From contig CBDUXT010000061.1 in the NCBI GenBank assembly GCA_965371245.1, positions 1-36,389 of the forward strand: a stretch of DNA of 36,389 bases, given 5' to 3'. This DNA is from CBDUXT01 sp965371245 (GTDB lineage: Bacteria > Planctomycetota > Phycisphaerae > UBA1845). This document shows positions 29,610-36,389 of this stretch, one piece after another (the first letter of the stretch is position 1; each line of letters begins with the position of its first letter). Position numbers and translations under genes: made by a program. The notes below the pieces were generated by a model. The model did no database searches. It saw only the letters and a list, made by a program, of their open reading frames with translations, and was not told the origin of the DNA.

Positions 29610-30542
29610 CTACTGGGTGAACGTGTACAGGATGGCTTCGCGCCAGTTCCCGTACGCTGTCCGGCCCCACCAGTCGCCCTCGAGCAGCATGTCGCCGGAG
29701 ACTTCATCCTCCCGCGTCTGGAACCTGAGATCCGCGACACGTTGTAGCATCAGCGCCTTGTGCGTGTTGCCCGTGTACAGCATGTAGATCAGTCCCGTGG
29801 TCGTCGGCGCGGTCAGGAACTGATTGACGCGAATCTCGAAGCCGCCCTGTAGGTCGTTGCCGACAGGGCCAGTGAGATCGCTCGCCTTGAGTACGCGGTT
29901 TGCGACACTCATGTAGAGCGGGGGAACCATCAGAACGTAGTTCGACGGCGTGTTGCCACCCGGCACCGGCCAGGGATCGCCCTGGTCGTCGAAGAACTCG
30001 AAGAACTTCTGCTTCATCGCACGGACGGCGACCGCGAATTCGAGATCCGTCGGTACGTCCGCATCTACGATGACCGCAGTAAGATCGTTGGTCTGATTGG
30101 TCTGGTACTCCGCACCCGGATCCTTGTGATCCGTGTCGAAGAAGAACTGCCCGTCGTCGCCGGCAGTCGAGTTGCCGTCGATCAGATCGGTGGAGTGTAG
30201 TTTCTGACGATGCACTCGCGCCTTCATCCCGGCATTCGCGCCGAGATTCGCGATCTCGTCCCATTGCTGGTACTTAATGAACTCCTTGTCAATCCGAATC
30301 GACACCTCGTACGGAAGGTTCTGCACCGTGTACGACAGTTCGACAGCCGTCTTGTACTCGCGATCACCGGTCCATTGCTGCGGGAACGGTGCCGCGCCCA
30401 AGCGGGCTAATGTGTCGGTCTTCTGCGTCGATGTGCGTTCGGAGACTACGCCGCCGAACAGATCATCGATCGCGTTGAAGGTGTTCCAGAACGACCGTAC
30501 GGCCGTCTTGAGTGCGAGAGCTGCTGCGTGTGTTTTTGCCAT
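29610..30542 (-). CDS. Major capsid protein (Mu gpT-like)
   Basis: This 310-residue protein starts at ATG 30542, five bases after AGGGGG. It has the family features: N-terminal helix (AAALALKTAVRSFWNTFNAIDDLFGGVV), E-loop-like PYEVSIRIDKEFIKYQQWDEI, and a P-domain end with LMLQRVADLRFQTREDEVSGDMLLEGDWWGRTAYGNWREAILYTFTQ. Length and position after a scaffold and decoration gene agree with Mu gpT-type capsids. It is the building block of the icosahedral head. Confidence 0.9.
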   Translation of the reverse strand: MAKTHAAALALKTAVRSFWNTFNAIDDLFGGVVSERTSTQKTDTLARLGAAPFPQQWTGDREYKTAVELSYTVQNLPYEVSIRIDKEFIKYQQWDEIANLGANAGMKARVHRQKLHSTDLIDGNSTAGDDGQFFFDTDHKDPGAEYQTNQTNDLTAVIVDADVPTDLEFAVAVRAMKQKFFEFFDDQGDPWPVPGGNTPSNYVLMVPPLYMSVANRVLKASDLTGPVGNDLQGGFEIRVNQFLTAPTTTGLIYMLYTGNTHKALMLQRVADLRFQTREDEVSGDMLLEGDWWGRTAYGNWREAILYTFTQ

Positions 30543-30551
30543 TGCCGCCCC

Positions 30552-31016
30552 CTACCAGAACACGTCTTGCGCGGCCAAGAAGATCAGTCCCGTATTCGTC
30601 CCGAGTTGGACGAACAGCCGACCATTCTTGTAGCGCAAGGCTTTGCCGAGGATCGCGTCGTTGTCCGCCAGGGTCAGCCCTGACAGATTCACAGCGTCCT
30701 CGAAGTTATCGTTTAGCGTACCAGCGTCGTAGCCGATTAGGCTCAGTTCGTCCGCTGCGGTCAACGTCGATTGCGGGATGCCGACGATGCCAGTCGTGAT
30801 GACCTGAACCTCGTCTCCCGCTGCGGCGATGACCTGATTGAACGGACACAACCCGATCGGTTTGTCACCCGCCGCTGCGGTCACCTGTGCGCCGCCCCCG
30901 GTATCGGCCCACACGACCGCCCCCGAAAAGTAGGTGTCGGCAGCGTTCGCCGAGAACCCCATCGTGGTGATCGCGCCGACCGTTATCAGGGTGGCGTTTG
31001 TCGTTCTAGCAGCCAT
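30552..31016 (-). CDS. Putative head decoration protein
   Basis: This 154-residue protein starts at ATG 31016, nine bases after AAGGAG in the scaffold end. It is beta-rich and small-residue-rich: SGAVVWADTGGGAQVTAAAGD and TTGIVGIPQSTLTAADELSLIGYDAGTLNDNFED. Its place between scaffold and capsid, and its lack of charge, suggest a head-stabilising or decoration protein. It is not a proven family member. Confidence 0.6.
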   Translation of the reverse strand: MAARTTNATLITVGAITTMGFSANAADTYFSGAVVWADTGGGAQVTAAAGDKPIGLCPFNQVIAAAGDEVQVITTGIVGIPQSTLTAADELSLIGYDAGTLNDNFEDAVNLSGLTLADNDAILGKALRYKNGRLFVQLGTNTGLIFLAAQDVFW

Positions 31017-31022
31017 AGGCTG

Positions 31023-31763
31023 TTACTCCTTGCTCTTGGCCTTTGCGGCCTCGAGCGCCTTGTGGACTTTGCGGGCTGCCGCTTCGTCCATCACGCCGTC
31101 GTACTCCGACGGCAAGTCGAGTCGGTCGAGTACCTCTTCCTCCTCGGCGGTGAGTTTGATTTCGTCGGCATCCCTTTCGGCGGCGGGATCTGTGCCAGGG
31201 ACATGACCCGAGCCCGTGGGCTTGGCCACTTCCTTGACTTCCATCCCTGCGCCCGGCAATGCGGACACGAACGTCTTGAAGTTTTCGAGCGTCGTGAACG
31301 TGCGAACCATGTACGCCGCGGGGTCGGCTGCCCAACCTTCGAACACCCTCGGCGGTACGCCCTGCTTCCCATCGGTCGGCTTGATCGCCGTCTCGATGAT
31401 CTCGCGCACGTCGGCGGAAAGGTTCTTGTTGACCGCCTCCTGGTGCTTCGTCTCGACTTCGGTGAGACTGAGCTTGAGCGCGACGTTCGCGGACTTCAAG
31501 CCTCGATTCTCCGTTTCGAGGCGATTCGACTTCGCCTCGGCCGCGAGCTTGTCGTTCGTCGCGTCGGTCGCCGTGGTCTTGGCTTCCTCGGCTTCGAGGC
31601 GCAACCGCTTGTTTTCGTCCACAACCATTTCGTTGCGGCCATTCAGTTCGACACGCGCCGTTTCGAGTGCGGCGGTCTTGTCGCGCTCCTCCTTGATCTT
31701 GGTTTCGTGGAAGTCCGCACTCACGGTGCCTTCCGCGTGCCGGTTCTTTCGTTCGTCGGCCAT
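31023..31763 (-). CDS. Internal start: free scaffold protein (gpZ-like)
   Basis: An in-frame ATG at 31763 is preceded by GAGAGGAAGCG, a good ribosome site with five-base spacing. It would give a 246-residue scaffold (MADERKNRHAEGTVSADFH) that lacks the protease. The same layout gives Mu gpZ from inside gpI. The product is mainly coiled coil (ETARVELNGRNEMVVDENKRL). It is a nested product, not a separate gene. Confidence 0.6.
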   Translation of the reverse strand: MADERKNRHAEGTVSADFHETKIKEERDKTAALETARVELNGRNEMVVDENKRLRLEAEEAKTTATDATNDKLAAEAKSNRLETENRGLKSANVALKLSLTEVETKHQEAVNKNLSADVREIIETAIKPTDGKQGVPPRVFEGWAADPAAYMVRTFTTLENFKTFVSALPGAGMEVKEVAKPTGSGHVPGTDPAAERDADEIKLTAEEEEVLDRLDLPSEYDGVMDEAAARKVHKALEAAKAKSKE

Positions 31764-32024
31764 CGCTTCCTCTCTTTCTCCGTACTCGCAGCCATCGCCG
31801 CGAGCGGCTCCGGTGAGTGTTCCAACGCCCACGCCGAGCGACCTGGCGAATCCCTGTAGTCGCTCTAACGGTGGGCAATCAATAGACCCGTTCAAAATCT
31901 GATTGAGCGTTCCGGCGTCAATGCCGCCGGCGCTCGCAGTCGATGCGACAACCGCGGCCCGGTCGCCGTCTCCAGCCTTTGCGTCAATCGCCCTATTCAG
32001 GGCAGCCGCTAATTTCGCTCCCAT
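31023..32024 (-). CDS. Second internal start: HTH-scaffold product
   Basis: An in-frame ATG at 32024 is preceded by GGAGG with five bases between. It begins with the helical HTH-like insert (MGAKLAAALNRAIDA) and continues through the scaffold, 333 residues in all. The ribosome site is as strong as any in the genome. It may be an alternative product or a chance sequence. Confidence 0.45.
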   Translation of the reverse strand: MGAKLAAALNRAIDAKAGDGDRAAVVASTASAGGIDAGTLNQILNGSIDCPPLERLQGFARSLGVGVGTLTGAARGDGCEYGEREEAMADERKNRHAEGTVSADFHETKIKEERDKTAALETARVELNGRNEMVVDENKRLRLEAEEAKTTATDATNDKLAAEAKSNRLETENRGLKSANVALKLSLTEVETKHQEAVNKNLSADVREIIETAIKPTDGKQGVPPRVFEGWAADPAAYMVRTFTTLENFKTFVSALPGAGMEVKEVAKPTGSGHVPGTDPAAERDADEIKLTAEEEEVLDRLDLPSEYDGVMDEAAARKVHKALEAAKAKSKE

Positions 32025-32522
32025 AGAAACCTCCGATGTGATGTTGGTCCCGTAAGAGCCGGAACAGCCCTCTGCAGCAATCTTGAAATGAGCGTCCACC
32101 GCTGGACGGTTCGTGAACACACCCCCGACTATTACCCACCCCTTGAGCGCTCGCGTGACCGCACCCTGCTGCGTGGTGGTCTTGAGATTCTTGCGTGCCT
32201 CAATCGAGAACGACCGCCACCCGCCCAGCTCCACTACTTCGTGGAACAGCGGAGCGATCAAATCCAATTCAGCGAACAGGACGCCATTTCTTAGCGAGGG
32301 ATTCTCCAAGAACGCTGGGGAGAACCCAGCGCGGTCGTCAAACTCTCGATGGGGGCTGACGCCTACAGGCACGATGGGGAAGTGTTCGTGATTCGCGACC
32401 ATCTCCTGCATCTCTTCGATGGTGATGGCGTCGCCGCTTATCGTGATGATCGGTATCTCTATCACACCGGAACCATTGTCCCGACGCTTCAATACCTTGA
32501 TCTGCACCGCTTCCAGCTTCAC
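31023..32522 (-). CDS. Prohead protease-scaffold fusion (Mu gpI/gpZ-like)
   Basis: The 499-residue reading starts at GTG 32522 in a GTGA overlap. The longer open frame is a shadow of the zinc-ribbon gene. Residues 1-165 match the Mu I-type protease: RRDNGSGVIEIPIITISGDAI, HEHFPIVPVGVSPHREFDDRAGF, and FAELDLIAPLFHEVVELGGWRSFSIE. Residues about 167-245 form a helical HTH-like insert (MGAKLAAALNRAIDAKAGD...LNQILNGSIDCPPLERLQGFARSLGV). From about 250 there is a long coiled-coil scaffold region. Two internal ATGs with ribosome sites (32024, 31763) may yield separate HTH-scaffold and scaffold proteins. Confidence 0.82.
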   Translation of the reverse strand: MKLEAVQIKVLKRRDNGSGVIEIPIITISGDAITIEEMQEMVANHEHFPIVPVGVSPHREFDDRAGFSPAFLENPSLRNGVLFAELDLIAPLFHEVVELGGWRSFSIEARKNLKTTTQQGAVTRALKGWVIVGGVFTNRPAVDAHFKIAAEGCSGSYGTNITSEVSMGAKLAAALNRAIDAKAGDGDRAAVVASTASAGGIDAGTLNQILNGSIDCPPLERLQGFARSLGVGVGTLTGAARGDGCEYGEREEAMADERKNRHAEGTVSADFHETKIKEERDKTAALETARVELNGRNEMVVDENKRLRLEAEEAKTTATDATNDKLAAEAKSNRLETENRGLKSANVALKLSLTEVETKHQEAVNKNLSADVREIIETAIKPTDGKQGVPPRVFEGWAADPAAYMVRTFTTLENFKTFVSALPGAGMEVKEVAKPTGSGHVPGTDPAAERDADEIKLTAEEEEVLDRLDLPSEYDGVMDEAAARKVHKALEAAKAKSKE

Positions 32523-32782
32523 GACTTCAACCCCGCGTCCCTCGGCGGAATCATCAGCGGCTTCACGATGCGCGGCACCTGGAGATCCTGCGGGATGGTC
32601 TTCGCCATCACGGGCAGGCCCTTGCACTTCGGGCAGCATAGTTCCGGGATCGTCACACCCGGACAGCCAGCCGGGATGGCGAGCTTCAGCGACGACTTGT
32701 GATCGCAGATCACGCACTCGTAGCTGATCCCGATCAGCCGCTCAGGCGCGGGCTGCGGTCCTGGGTTCCCGTTTGGTTTCAT
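32519..32782 (-). CDS. Zinc-ribbon protein of the head module
   Basis: This 87-residue protein starts at ATG 32782 in an ATGA overlap. It has CVIC (ISYECVICDHKSS) and CCPKC (IPELCCPKCKGLPVM) clusters with 25 residues between, a zinc ribbon. It stands between the morphogenesis genes and the protease. Such a protein is not part of the classic Mu head set. It may be an assembly factor. Confidence 0.7.
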   Translation of the reverse strand: MKPNGNPGPQPAPERLIGISYECVICDHKSSLKLAIPAGCPGVTIPELCCPKCKGLPVMAKTIPQDLQVPRIVKPLMIPPRDAGLKS

Positions 32783-33213
32783 CGCTGGTTGTTCCTGTAG
32801 AGGGCAATCGCCTCGAACGTGTTTGCCGCGGTTGTCCCCGACGAGATAGAGGCGATGCGGACGATGTTTGACGGGAGTTCTTGGAAGTGGGCTAACACGC
32901 TAAAGGTTGGGGCACTGCTCGTGGCGTCGAGAATATTCGGCGTTCTCGCCACGTCGATAGCGTTATCCGCCGCTGAGGTCAAACTTGCCGTGAGCGTCAT
33001 CGAGTTCCACGACACGTCGAACCATCCTAAATTGACACGGGCCTGTAGCCGCACGGTCAACAGATTGTCAACATTCGCCTCGGCGGTTTTCTCGACGAAC
33101 ACCCAGATTTCGTTAATCGATTCTGGGAGAGTTATAGCGGCGTCTTGTTCGCTAGCCCCCGACGTTGCGGCACTCGCCCTGAGTGTAGCGCTGGCATAAT
33201 TGACTAAAGCCAT
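32779..33213 (-). CDS. Hypothetical head-module protein
   Basis: The 144-residue reading starts at ATG 33213, after a TAATG overlap. The longer open frame is a shadow. It reads MALVNYASATLRASAATSG, with beta segments such as LTVRLQARVNLGWFDVSWNSMTLTASL and SNIVRIASISSGTTAANTFEAIALYRNN. It may be a decoration or fibre-like protein. No family is recognised. Confidence 0.62.
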   Translation of the reverse strand: MALVNYASATLRASAATSGASEQDAAITLPESINEIWVFVEKTAEANVDNLLTVRLQARVNLGWFDVSWNSMTLTASLTSAADNAIDVARTPNILDATSSAPTFSVLAHFQELPSNIVRIASISSGTTAANTFEAIALYRNNQR

Positions 33214-33671
33214 TAGACAAACTCCTCCGTAACCGCGATGTAGATGCACCGGCAGTTGGTTCCGCCGTCACATTGCGCACCAGGCTGATTGTTGAAGTAA
33301 TCGGGCGTGCCTACCTCGAACACTTCGCTGTCCAAATGCCGGCACGGGTCGCAAGTAGTACCCGGCTCGAGGATGGACGAGTAGACGACAAACTCGACAG
33401 TAGGCTGCGATAGGATCTCGGCCGAGCGGCCCTGGTTGTAGATCACTCCAGACGACTTGCGCGACAGTTCGGTTAGCGGCTTTTCGCTCAGCCCGTCCAT
33501 GAACCCCGTCATCGCACGATCGAGTTCGGCGGGGGTCAAGCCTTGACTATCAAGGCGCACAAACTCGGTGAGGAATTCGCCGCGTAGACGATCCCACATC
33601 GTGCCGACGTCGATGCTGCCCAGCACTTCGGCCTGGTCGGCGAATGCTGCCAACTGTGGCTCAAGCGGCAT
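33213..33671 (-). CDS. Phage head morphogenesis protein (gpF-like C-terminal part)
   Basis: The 152-residue protein starts at ATG 33671 and overlaps the portal by 11 bases. It has the gpF/SPP1 gp7 pattern: LTELSRKSSGVIYNQGRSAEIL (R-x-S-x-x-x-x-N-x-G-R) and a C-terminal metal-like cluster TTCDPCRHLDSEVFEV...QCDGGTNCRCIYI. Members are usually near 300 residues, so it is half-sized. The missing N-terminal part may be in the extended portal C-terminus. Confidence 0.82.
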   Translation of the reverse strand: MPLEPQLAAFADQAEVLGSIDVGTMWDRLRGEFLTEFVRLDSQGLTPAELDRAMTGFMDGLSEKPLTELSRKSSGVIYNQGRSAEILSQPTVEFVVYSSILEPGTTCDPCRHLDSEVFEVGTPDYFNNQPGAQCDGGTNCRCIYIAVTEEFV

Positions 33672-35550
33672 CAGGCACCTCTATCTGCCGCGCCACTTCG
33701 TCCTTGACGGTTTCCCAGCCCTCGGCACCGATGCGATGGAACACGCGCACGAGCCGCTTCTCGAACTTCACACGCGCTTTGAACGACGACCGACGCTGGC
33801 CTACGAGCGTGCCCGTCGTGATCTTCCCGGCACGCAGACGGCCCATTAGGTCGTCGATCATGGCGCGATGCGTGGCGCGTAGTTCAATCATGATGTCCCG
33901 CTCGCCGACGCGGAACGAGTGGGAGATTTCGGGGAGCCTGACGACTTCCATTTCGAGGCGATTCCGTCCGCGAAAAGTGCCGCTATTCGCGGCTTCCTCC
34001 ACAGGCTCGAGTTTCGGCGCGATGCGCTTACGGAACGCTTCTTTTGATTCCAAACTCAATTCCCTGCCGGTTTCCCCAACCTCACCGTTGCCGCCTTTTG
34101 GGGGTGATTCATTGCCCGGGTTGGGCACAGGAGGTCCGGCAGGGTTGGGGAGTAGTGGATCAGGTATCTCGACGTCGTAGTCCTCGTCCTTGAGGTTGAT
34201 GCCTAGATCGCCTTCGACGAGTTGACGCCGCGCTTCGGGAGTCTTCGGGATGATGTTGTTCTTCCACGCTTCAATCTTCGCATCGAGTGAATTCTTCTGC
34301 GAGAATGGATTGATCCCTGTCACCACGACCTCTGGGTACGAGCGCACGTTGCCGTAATTCCAGTCGGTGAGTTCTTCGACTTCGCCGCGGAGATTCCCGA
34401 CGCCATGCGTCATCTGCTCGGCGATCATCTGGCCAAGCGCTTCAACCAACACCATTTCCTGTAAGCCCTGGGAGTCGCCGAGTGCCCGCGATCCCGATTC
34501 AGTCTCGCCAAGCATCATCGACTTGTTGCCGCCAGCGCGTGCAATCTCTGAATTCTCGCCGTTGATGATCGAGGTGAAGCCGCGATCGAGGTCGGCTTCG
34601 ACGCCGGCGTAGCCGACCACGGGCTCCTTGCCGTCTTTGCCCTTCGGCCCGGCGAAGTAATTCTCGGTCGGTGTAGAGCCGCGATTCTGCTCGATGAATT
34701 CGATAAACCGTGCCTTATCCTCGCTTGTCCAGCCCGATTCAGGCCAGAAGCCATACGGTGCGGGCGCTCCAACCTTCTGCGACCAGATGGCCTTCATCTT
34801 GTCCACGAAGCTCTTGCGTGTGAACGCGCCCCACATCGGGCGAATGAATGCGCGACCCTCATAGCGTGCGCCCTTGAACCCGTGCGTGTACATGCTGATC
34901 TGCCACGCTTCGAGCGGCTCCATGTACGCGAACCTGTCCAACGCATCCGAGTAGGTACGCTTGACCTGTTCGATGTTGTCGTGCTTGTCGAGCTTCCAGC
35001 CCATCGGATCGACGCTCGACGGTTCGAGCCATTGCAGGCGGTCGTAGATCAGCTTACCCTTGACCACGCGAGTGGACTTCGCAAACATCGAATACCCCGA
35101 TTCGAGGCAGTCGAGTATCTCGGGTAGGCGTTGAGACTTCCACGGTGTAGCGCAGTAGAACTCCGCGCCGAATCGGTCTGTCGGTTGGCGCAGCAGATTG
35201 GCCGAGCAGAATTCCGCTATCTCGACGTCGCGGTCGTCCTCCGATGCGGCCTTGATCTCCCATTGCCCCTTGATCAGCGGGAGCGACACGCCGCGCAGCG
35301 ATGCGGTGACCGCAGGGTCGTTCACCATTGCGGCGTATTCCGACCACCGCTCGTCGCCCTGGAGCTTCTTGTTTTTCTCGTACAGGTAGCGGCCGAAGTC
35401 GATCTCTACACCCGATGCGGTGGCGTTCATCGTGCGCTTGCGGCGATCCTCGAGCAGCATGTTGATCTCGCCGTGGAGCGTTGCTACCTGTGCCATCGTG
35501 GGTAGCCCGAGCGCTCCTGCTACTCGTTCGCGGAGGCTAGGCACGGGCAC
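33661..35550 (-). CDS. Portal protein (DUF935 / Mu gp29-like)
   Basis: This 629-residue protein starts at GTG 35550. It has the DUF935 features: TASLRGVSLPLIKGQWEIKAAS, DRLQWLEPSSVDPMGWKLD and LEAWQISMYTHGFKGARYEGRAFIRPMWG. SMMLGETESGSRALGDSQG lies near the middle. The last part (about 510-629) is basic and helical and extends past Mu gp29 (about 512). The portal forms the dodecameric ring for DNA passage and docks terminase and neck. Confidence 0.88.
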   Translation of the reverse strand: MPVPSLRERVAGALGLPTMAQVATLHGEINMLLEDRRKRTMNATASGVEIDFGRYLYEKNKKLQGDERWSEYAAMVNDPAVTASLRGVSLPLIKGQWEIKAASEDDRDVEIAEFCSANLLRQPTDRFGAEFYCATPWKSQRLPEILDCLESGYSMFAKSTRVVKGKLIYDRLQWLEPSSVDPMGWKLDKHDNIEQVKRTYSDALDRFAYMEPLEAWQISMYTHGFKGARYEGRAFIRPMWGAFTRKSFVDKMKAIWSQKVGAPAPYGFWPESGWTSEDKARFIEFIEQNRGSTPTENYFAGPKGKDGKEPVVGYAGVEADLDRGFTSIINGENSEIARAGGNKSMMLGETESGSRALGDSQGLQEMVLVEALGQMIAEQMTHGVGNLRGEVEELTDWNYGNVRSYPEVVVTGINPFSQKNSLDAKIEAWKNNIIPKTPEARRQLVEGDLGINLKDEDYDVEIPDPLLPNPAGPPVPNPGNESPPKGGNGEVGETGRELSLESKEAFRKRIAPKLEPVEEAANSGTFRGRNRLEMEVVRLPEISHSFRVGERDIMIELRATHRAMIDDLMGRLRAGKITTGTLVGQRRSSFKARVKFEKRLVRVFHRIGAEGWETVKDEVARQIEVPDAA

Positions 35551-35725
35551 TATCCACTACTGGAACCAAATCACTTTGGCCGCTCACGAAGCATTCAAAC
35601 TCCCCCCCGGGCGTCGTACCCCTAGCTACAGCCTGGTGTTGAGATATCTGCCATACGCGCCATATGAACTGCCTGTGCGTTGTCACACGCACATTCACGT
35701 CGATGGTTAGTGGAGACTTGGCCAT
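35537..35725 (-). CDS. 62-residue hypothetical protein between terminase and portal
   Basis: This protein starts at ATG 35725 in a TGATG overlap with the terminase stop, and overlaps the portal by 14 bases. It reads MAKSPLTIDVNVRVTTHRQFIWRVWQIS. The family is unknown. The overlaps support translation. Confidence 0.55.
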   Translation of the reverse strand: MAKSPLTIDVNVRVTTHRQFIWRVWQISQHQAVARGTTPGGEFECFVSGQSDLVPVVDSARA

Positions 35726-36389
35726 CAGTTCCCCATGCTCAGTATCGGATCGGCGTGCATCGGCCTCGGCGTGAAAATGAACGGCTCGTCCTCGATCGGG
35801 TACAGCCGCACGATGCGGTAGTCGTCACCGTCGCTACTGTGAGTGCGCTTCTTGTCGCGCTTGTCGATATCGTGCGTGCCGGGGAGTAGCGACACTCTGG
35901 CGCGATCGTCGATCAAGTTCTTGCACCGCGGATGAATCCAGTAGGACACGGTGCCATCGGCGGCACGCAGTTTGGCGTTGACGCAGTTGAGGCGCTCGGG
36001 TACGCCGCCGTTTTGGGTAGGGATCTCGAAGCGCGGCTCCCAGCGGTAGTGCGCGGCGAATATCTGCTTGATGATGTCGTAGTCGGACTGCCGTGATCGC
36101 GTGCCTCTGCGCGCGCCGGTAGCGTCGCCGTAGACGACGATCTCGGTATTGGGCTCCGGGTGCTTGCAGATGAATTCCTCGCACGCCGCGCGGGTCGTAG
36201 CGCCGCCCGGGATGACGATCTCGTCGTAGGCCCAAACGTCGCCGTGCCTGTGTTGTCCGAGGGTCCAGGCCATGGGATCGACGTTGAAGTCGCAGGCGAG
36301 TTCGATGGGGAGATGCGGGTCGTACTCGGCTCTATCGGCTTTGACGTGGAGCGCTCGATCGAACTCGTACGCCGGTAGCTCGTTCCAGT
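35725..36389 (-). CDS. terL: Terminase large subunit, C-terminal (nuclease) part
   Basis: This is the continuation of the terminase that starts at 737 on the other side of the circular junction. Bases 36335-36389 duplicate 1-55. The RNase H-like nuclease domain opens with CDFNVDPMAW (D261 of the full protein), the usual first catalytic aspartate motif of large terminases. Further acidic residues follow in VYGDATGAR and near the end in HSSDGDDYRI. The domain cuts concatemeric DNA during headful or cos packaging. The stop overlaps the next small gene as TGATG. Confidence 0.9.
   Translation of the reverse strand, partial: WNELPAYEFDRALHVKADRAEYDPHLPIELACDFNVDPMAWTLGQHRHGDVWAYDEIVIPGGATTRAACEEFICKHPEPNTEIVVYGDATGARRGTRSRQSDYDIIKQIFAAHYRWEPRFEIPTQNGGVPERLNCVNAKLRAADGTVSYWIHPRCKNLIDDRARVSLLPGTHDIDKRDKKRTHSSDGDDYRIVRLYPIEDEPFIFTPRPMHADPILSMGN
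36335..36389. repeat. Terminal direct repeat, right copy (assembly overlap)
   Basis: This is the second copy of the 55-base terminal repeat. Removing one copy gives a circle of 36,334 bp. It lies inside the large terminase gene, so both copies encode the same terminase residues. Confidence 0.95.

Noticed and set aside
30771..31859. Long plus-strand open frame (362 codons) opposite the capsid and scaffold genes
   Set aside because: It is Arg/Leu/His-rich and antisense to well-supported head genes. Long antisense frames are common at this GC content.
31006..31878. Minus-strand 290-codon frame in the scaffold region
   Set aside because: It is Arg/Gly-rich and out of frame with the coiled-coil scaffold.
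1..36389. tRNA genes, rRNA genes, insertion sequences and CRISPR arrays
   Set aside because: I saw no cloverleaf-like sequence, transposase or regular repeat-spacer pattern. A tRNAscan run was not possible here.

Overview
The window is one nearly complete tailed-phage genome of roughly 60 % GC. The first and last 55 bases (1-55 and 36335-36389) are identical, and the large terminase gene reads in frame across that overlap, so the sequence is a circularised assembly with a unique length of 36,334 bp. It combines a Mu-like head module (DUF935-type portal, gpF-like, gpI/Z-like protease-scaffold, gpT-like capsid, gpG-like) with a long non-contractile tail (tube, chaperone pair, 593-residue tape measure), which points to a siphovirus. 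I found no integrase, transposase, CI-type repressor, DNA polymerase, tRNA or CRISPR array. The host cannot be named. The lysis genes and the lipoprotein suit a diderm bacterium, but this is not proven.

All genes but one lie on the minus strand, so the map is read from high to low coordinates. (1) Late operon: a promoter at 1254-1282 fires into terS. It is followed by terL across the contig ends, the portal (35.5 kb), head genes (33.7-29.2 kb), connectors and tail tube (29.2-26.5 kb), chaperones, tape measure, hub and tail-tip genes (26.5-19.2 kb), and exported beta-rich proteins (18.9-16.8 kb). (2) Lysis and envelope cassette (16.5-13.4 kb): an M23 endolysin, several small membrane proteins, and a lipoprotein with an HExxH motif. 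(3) Early operon (13.4-1.3 kb): it starts at a promoter-operator next to a ribbon-helix-helix regulator. It then carries many tiny genes, a RecF/SbcC-like ATPase, an ERF annealing protein, a YqaJ-type exonuclease, a cluster of mosaic small proteins, a RusA-like resolvase, a PAPS-reductase-like protein and a replication-initiation-like protein. (4) The single plus-strand gene (16523-16765) encodes a small zinc-ribbon protein between the tail and lysis blocks.

The genome is packed tightly. Most neighbouring genes overlap by ATGA, GTGA, TAATG or TGATG, which implies translational coupling. I used these junctions to place starts and to identify about a dozen genes of 17-58 codons. The most unusual signals are two promoters placed so that transcripts would begin at or within two bases of the start codon, half-sites of a possible autoregulatory operator over the early promoter, a hairpin that would hide the ribosome site of the replication gene, two internal ribosome sites in the protease-scaffold gene, a -1 chaperone frameshift without a standard slippery heptamer, short repeats at gene junctions in the 5-7 kb cluster, and a lone rightward gene.
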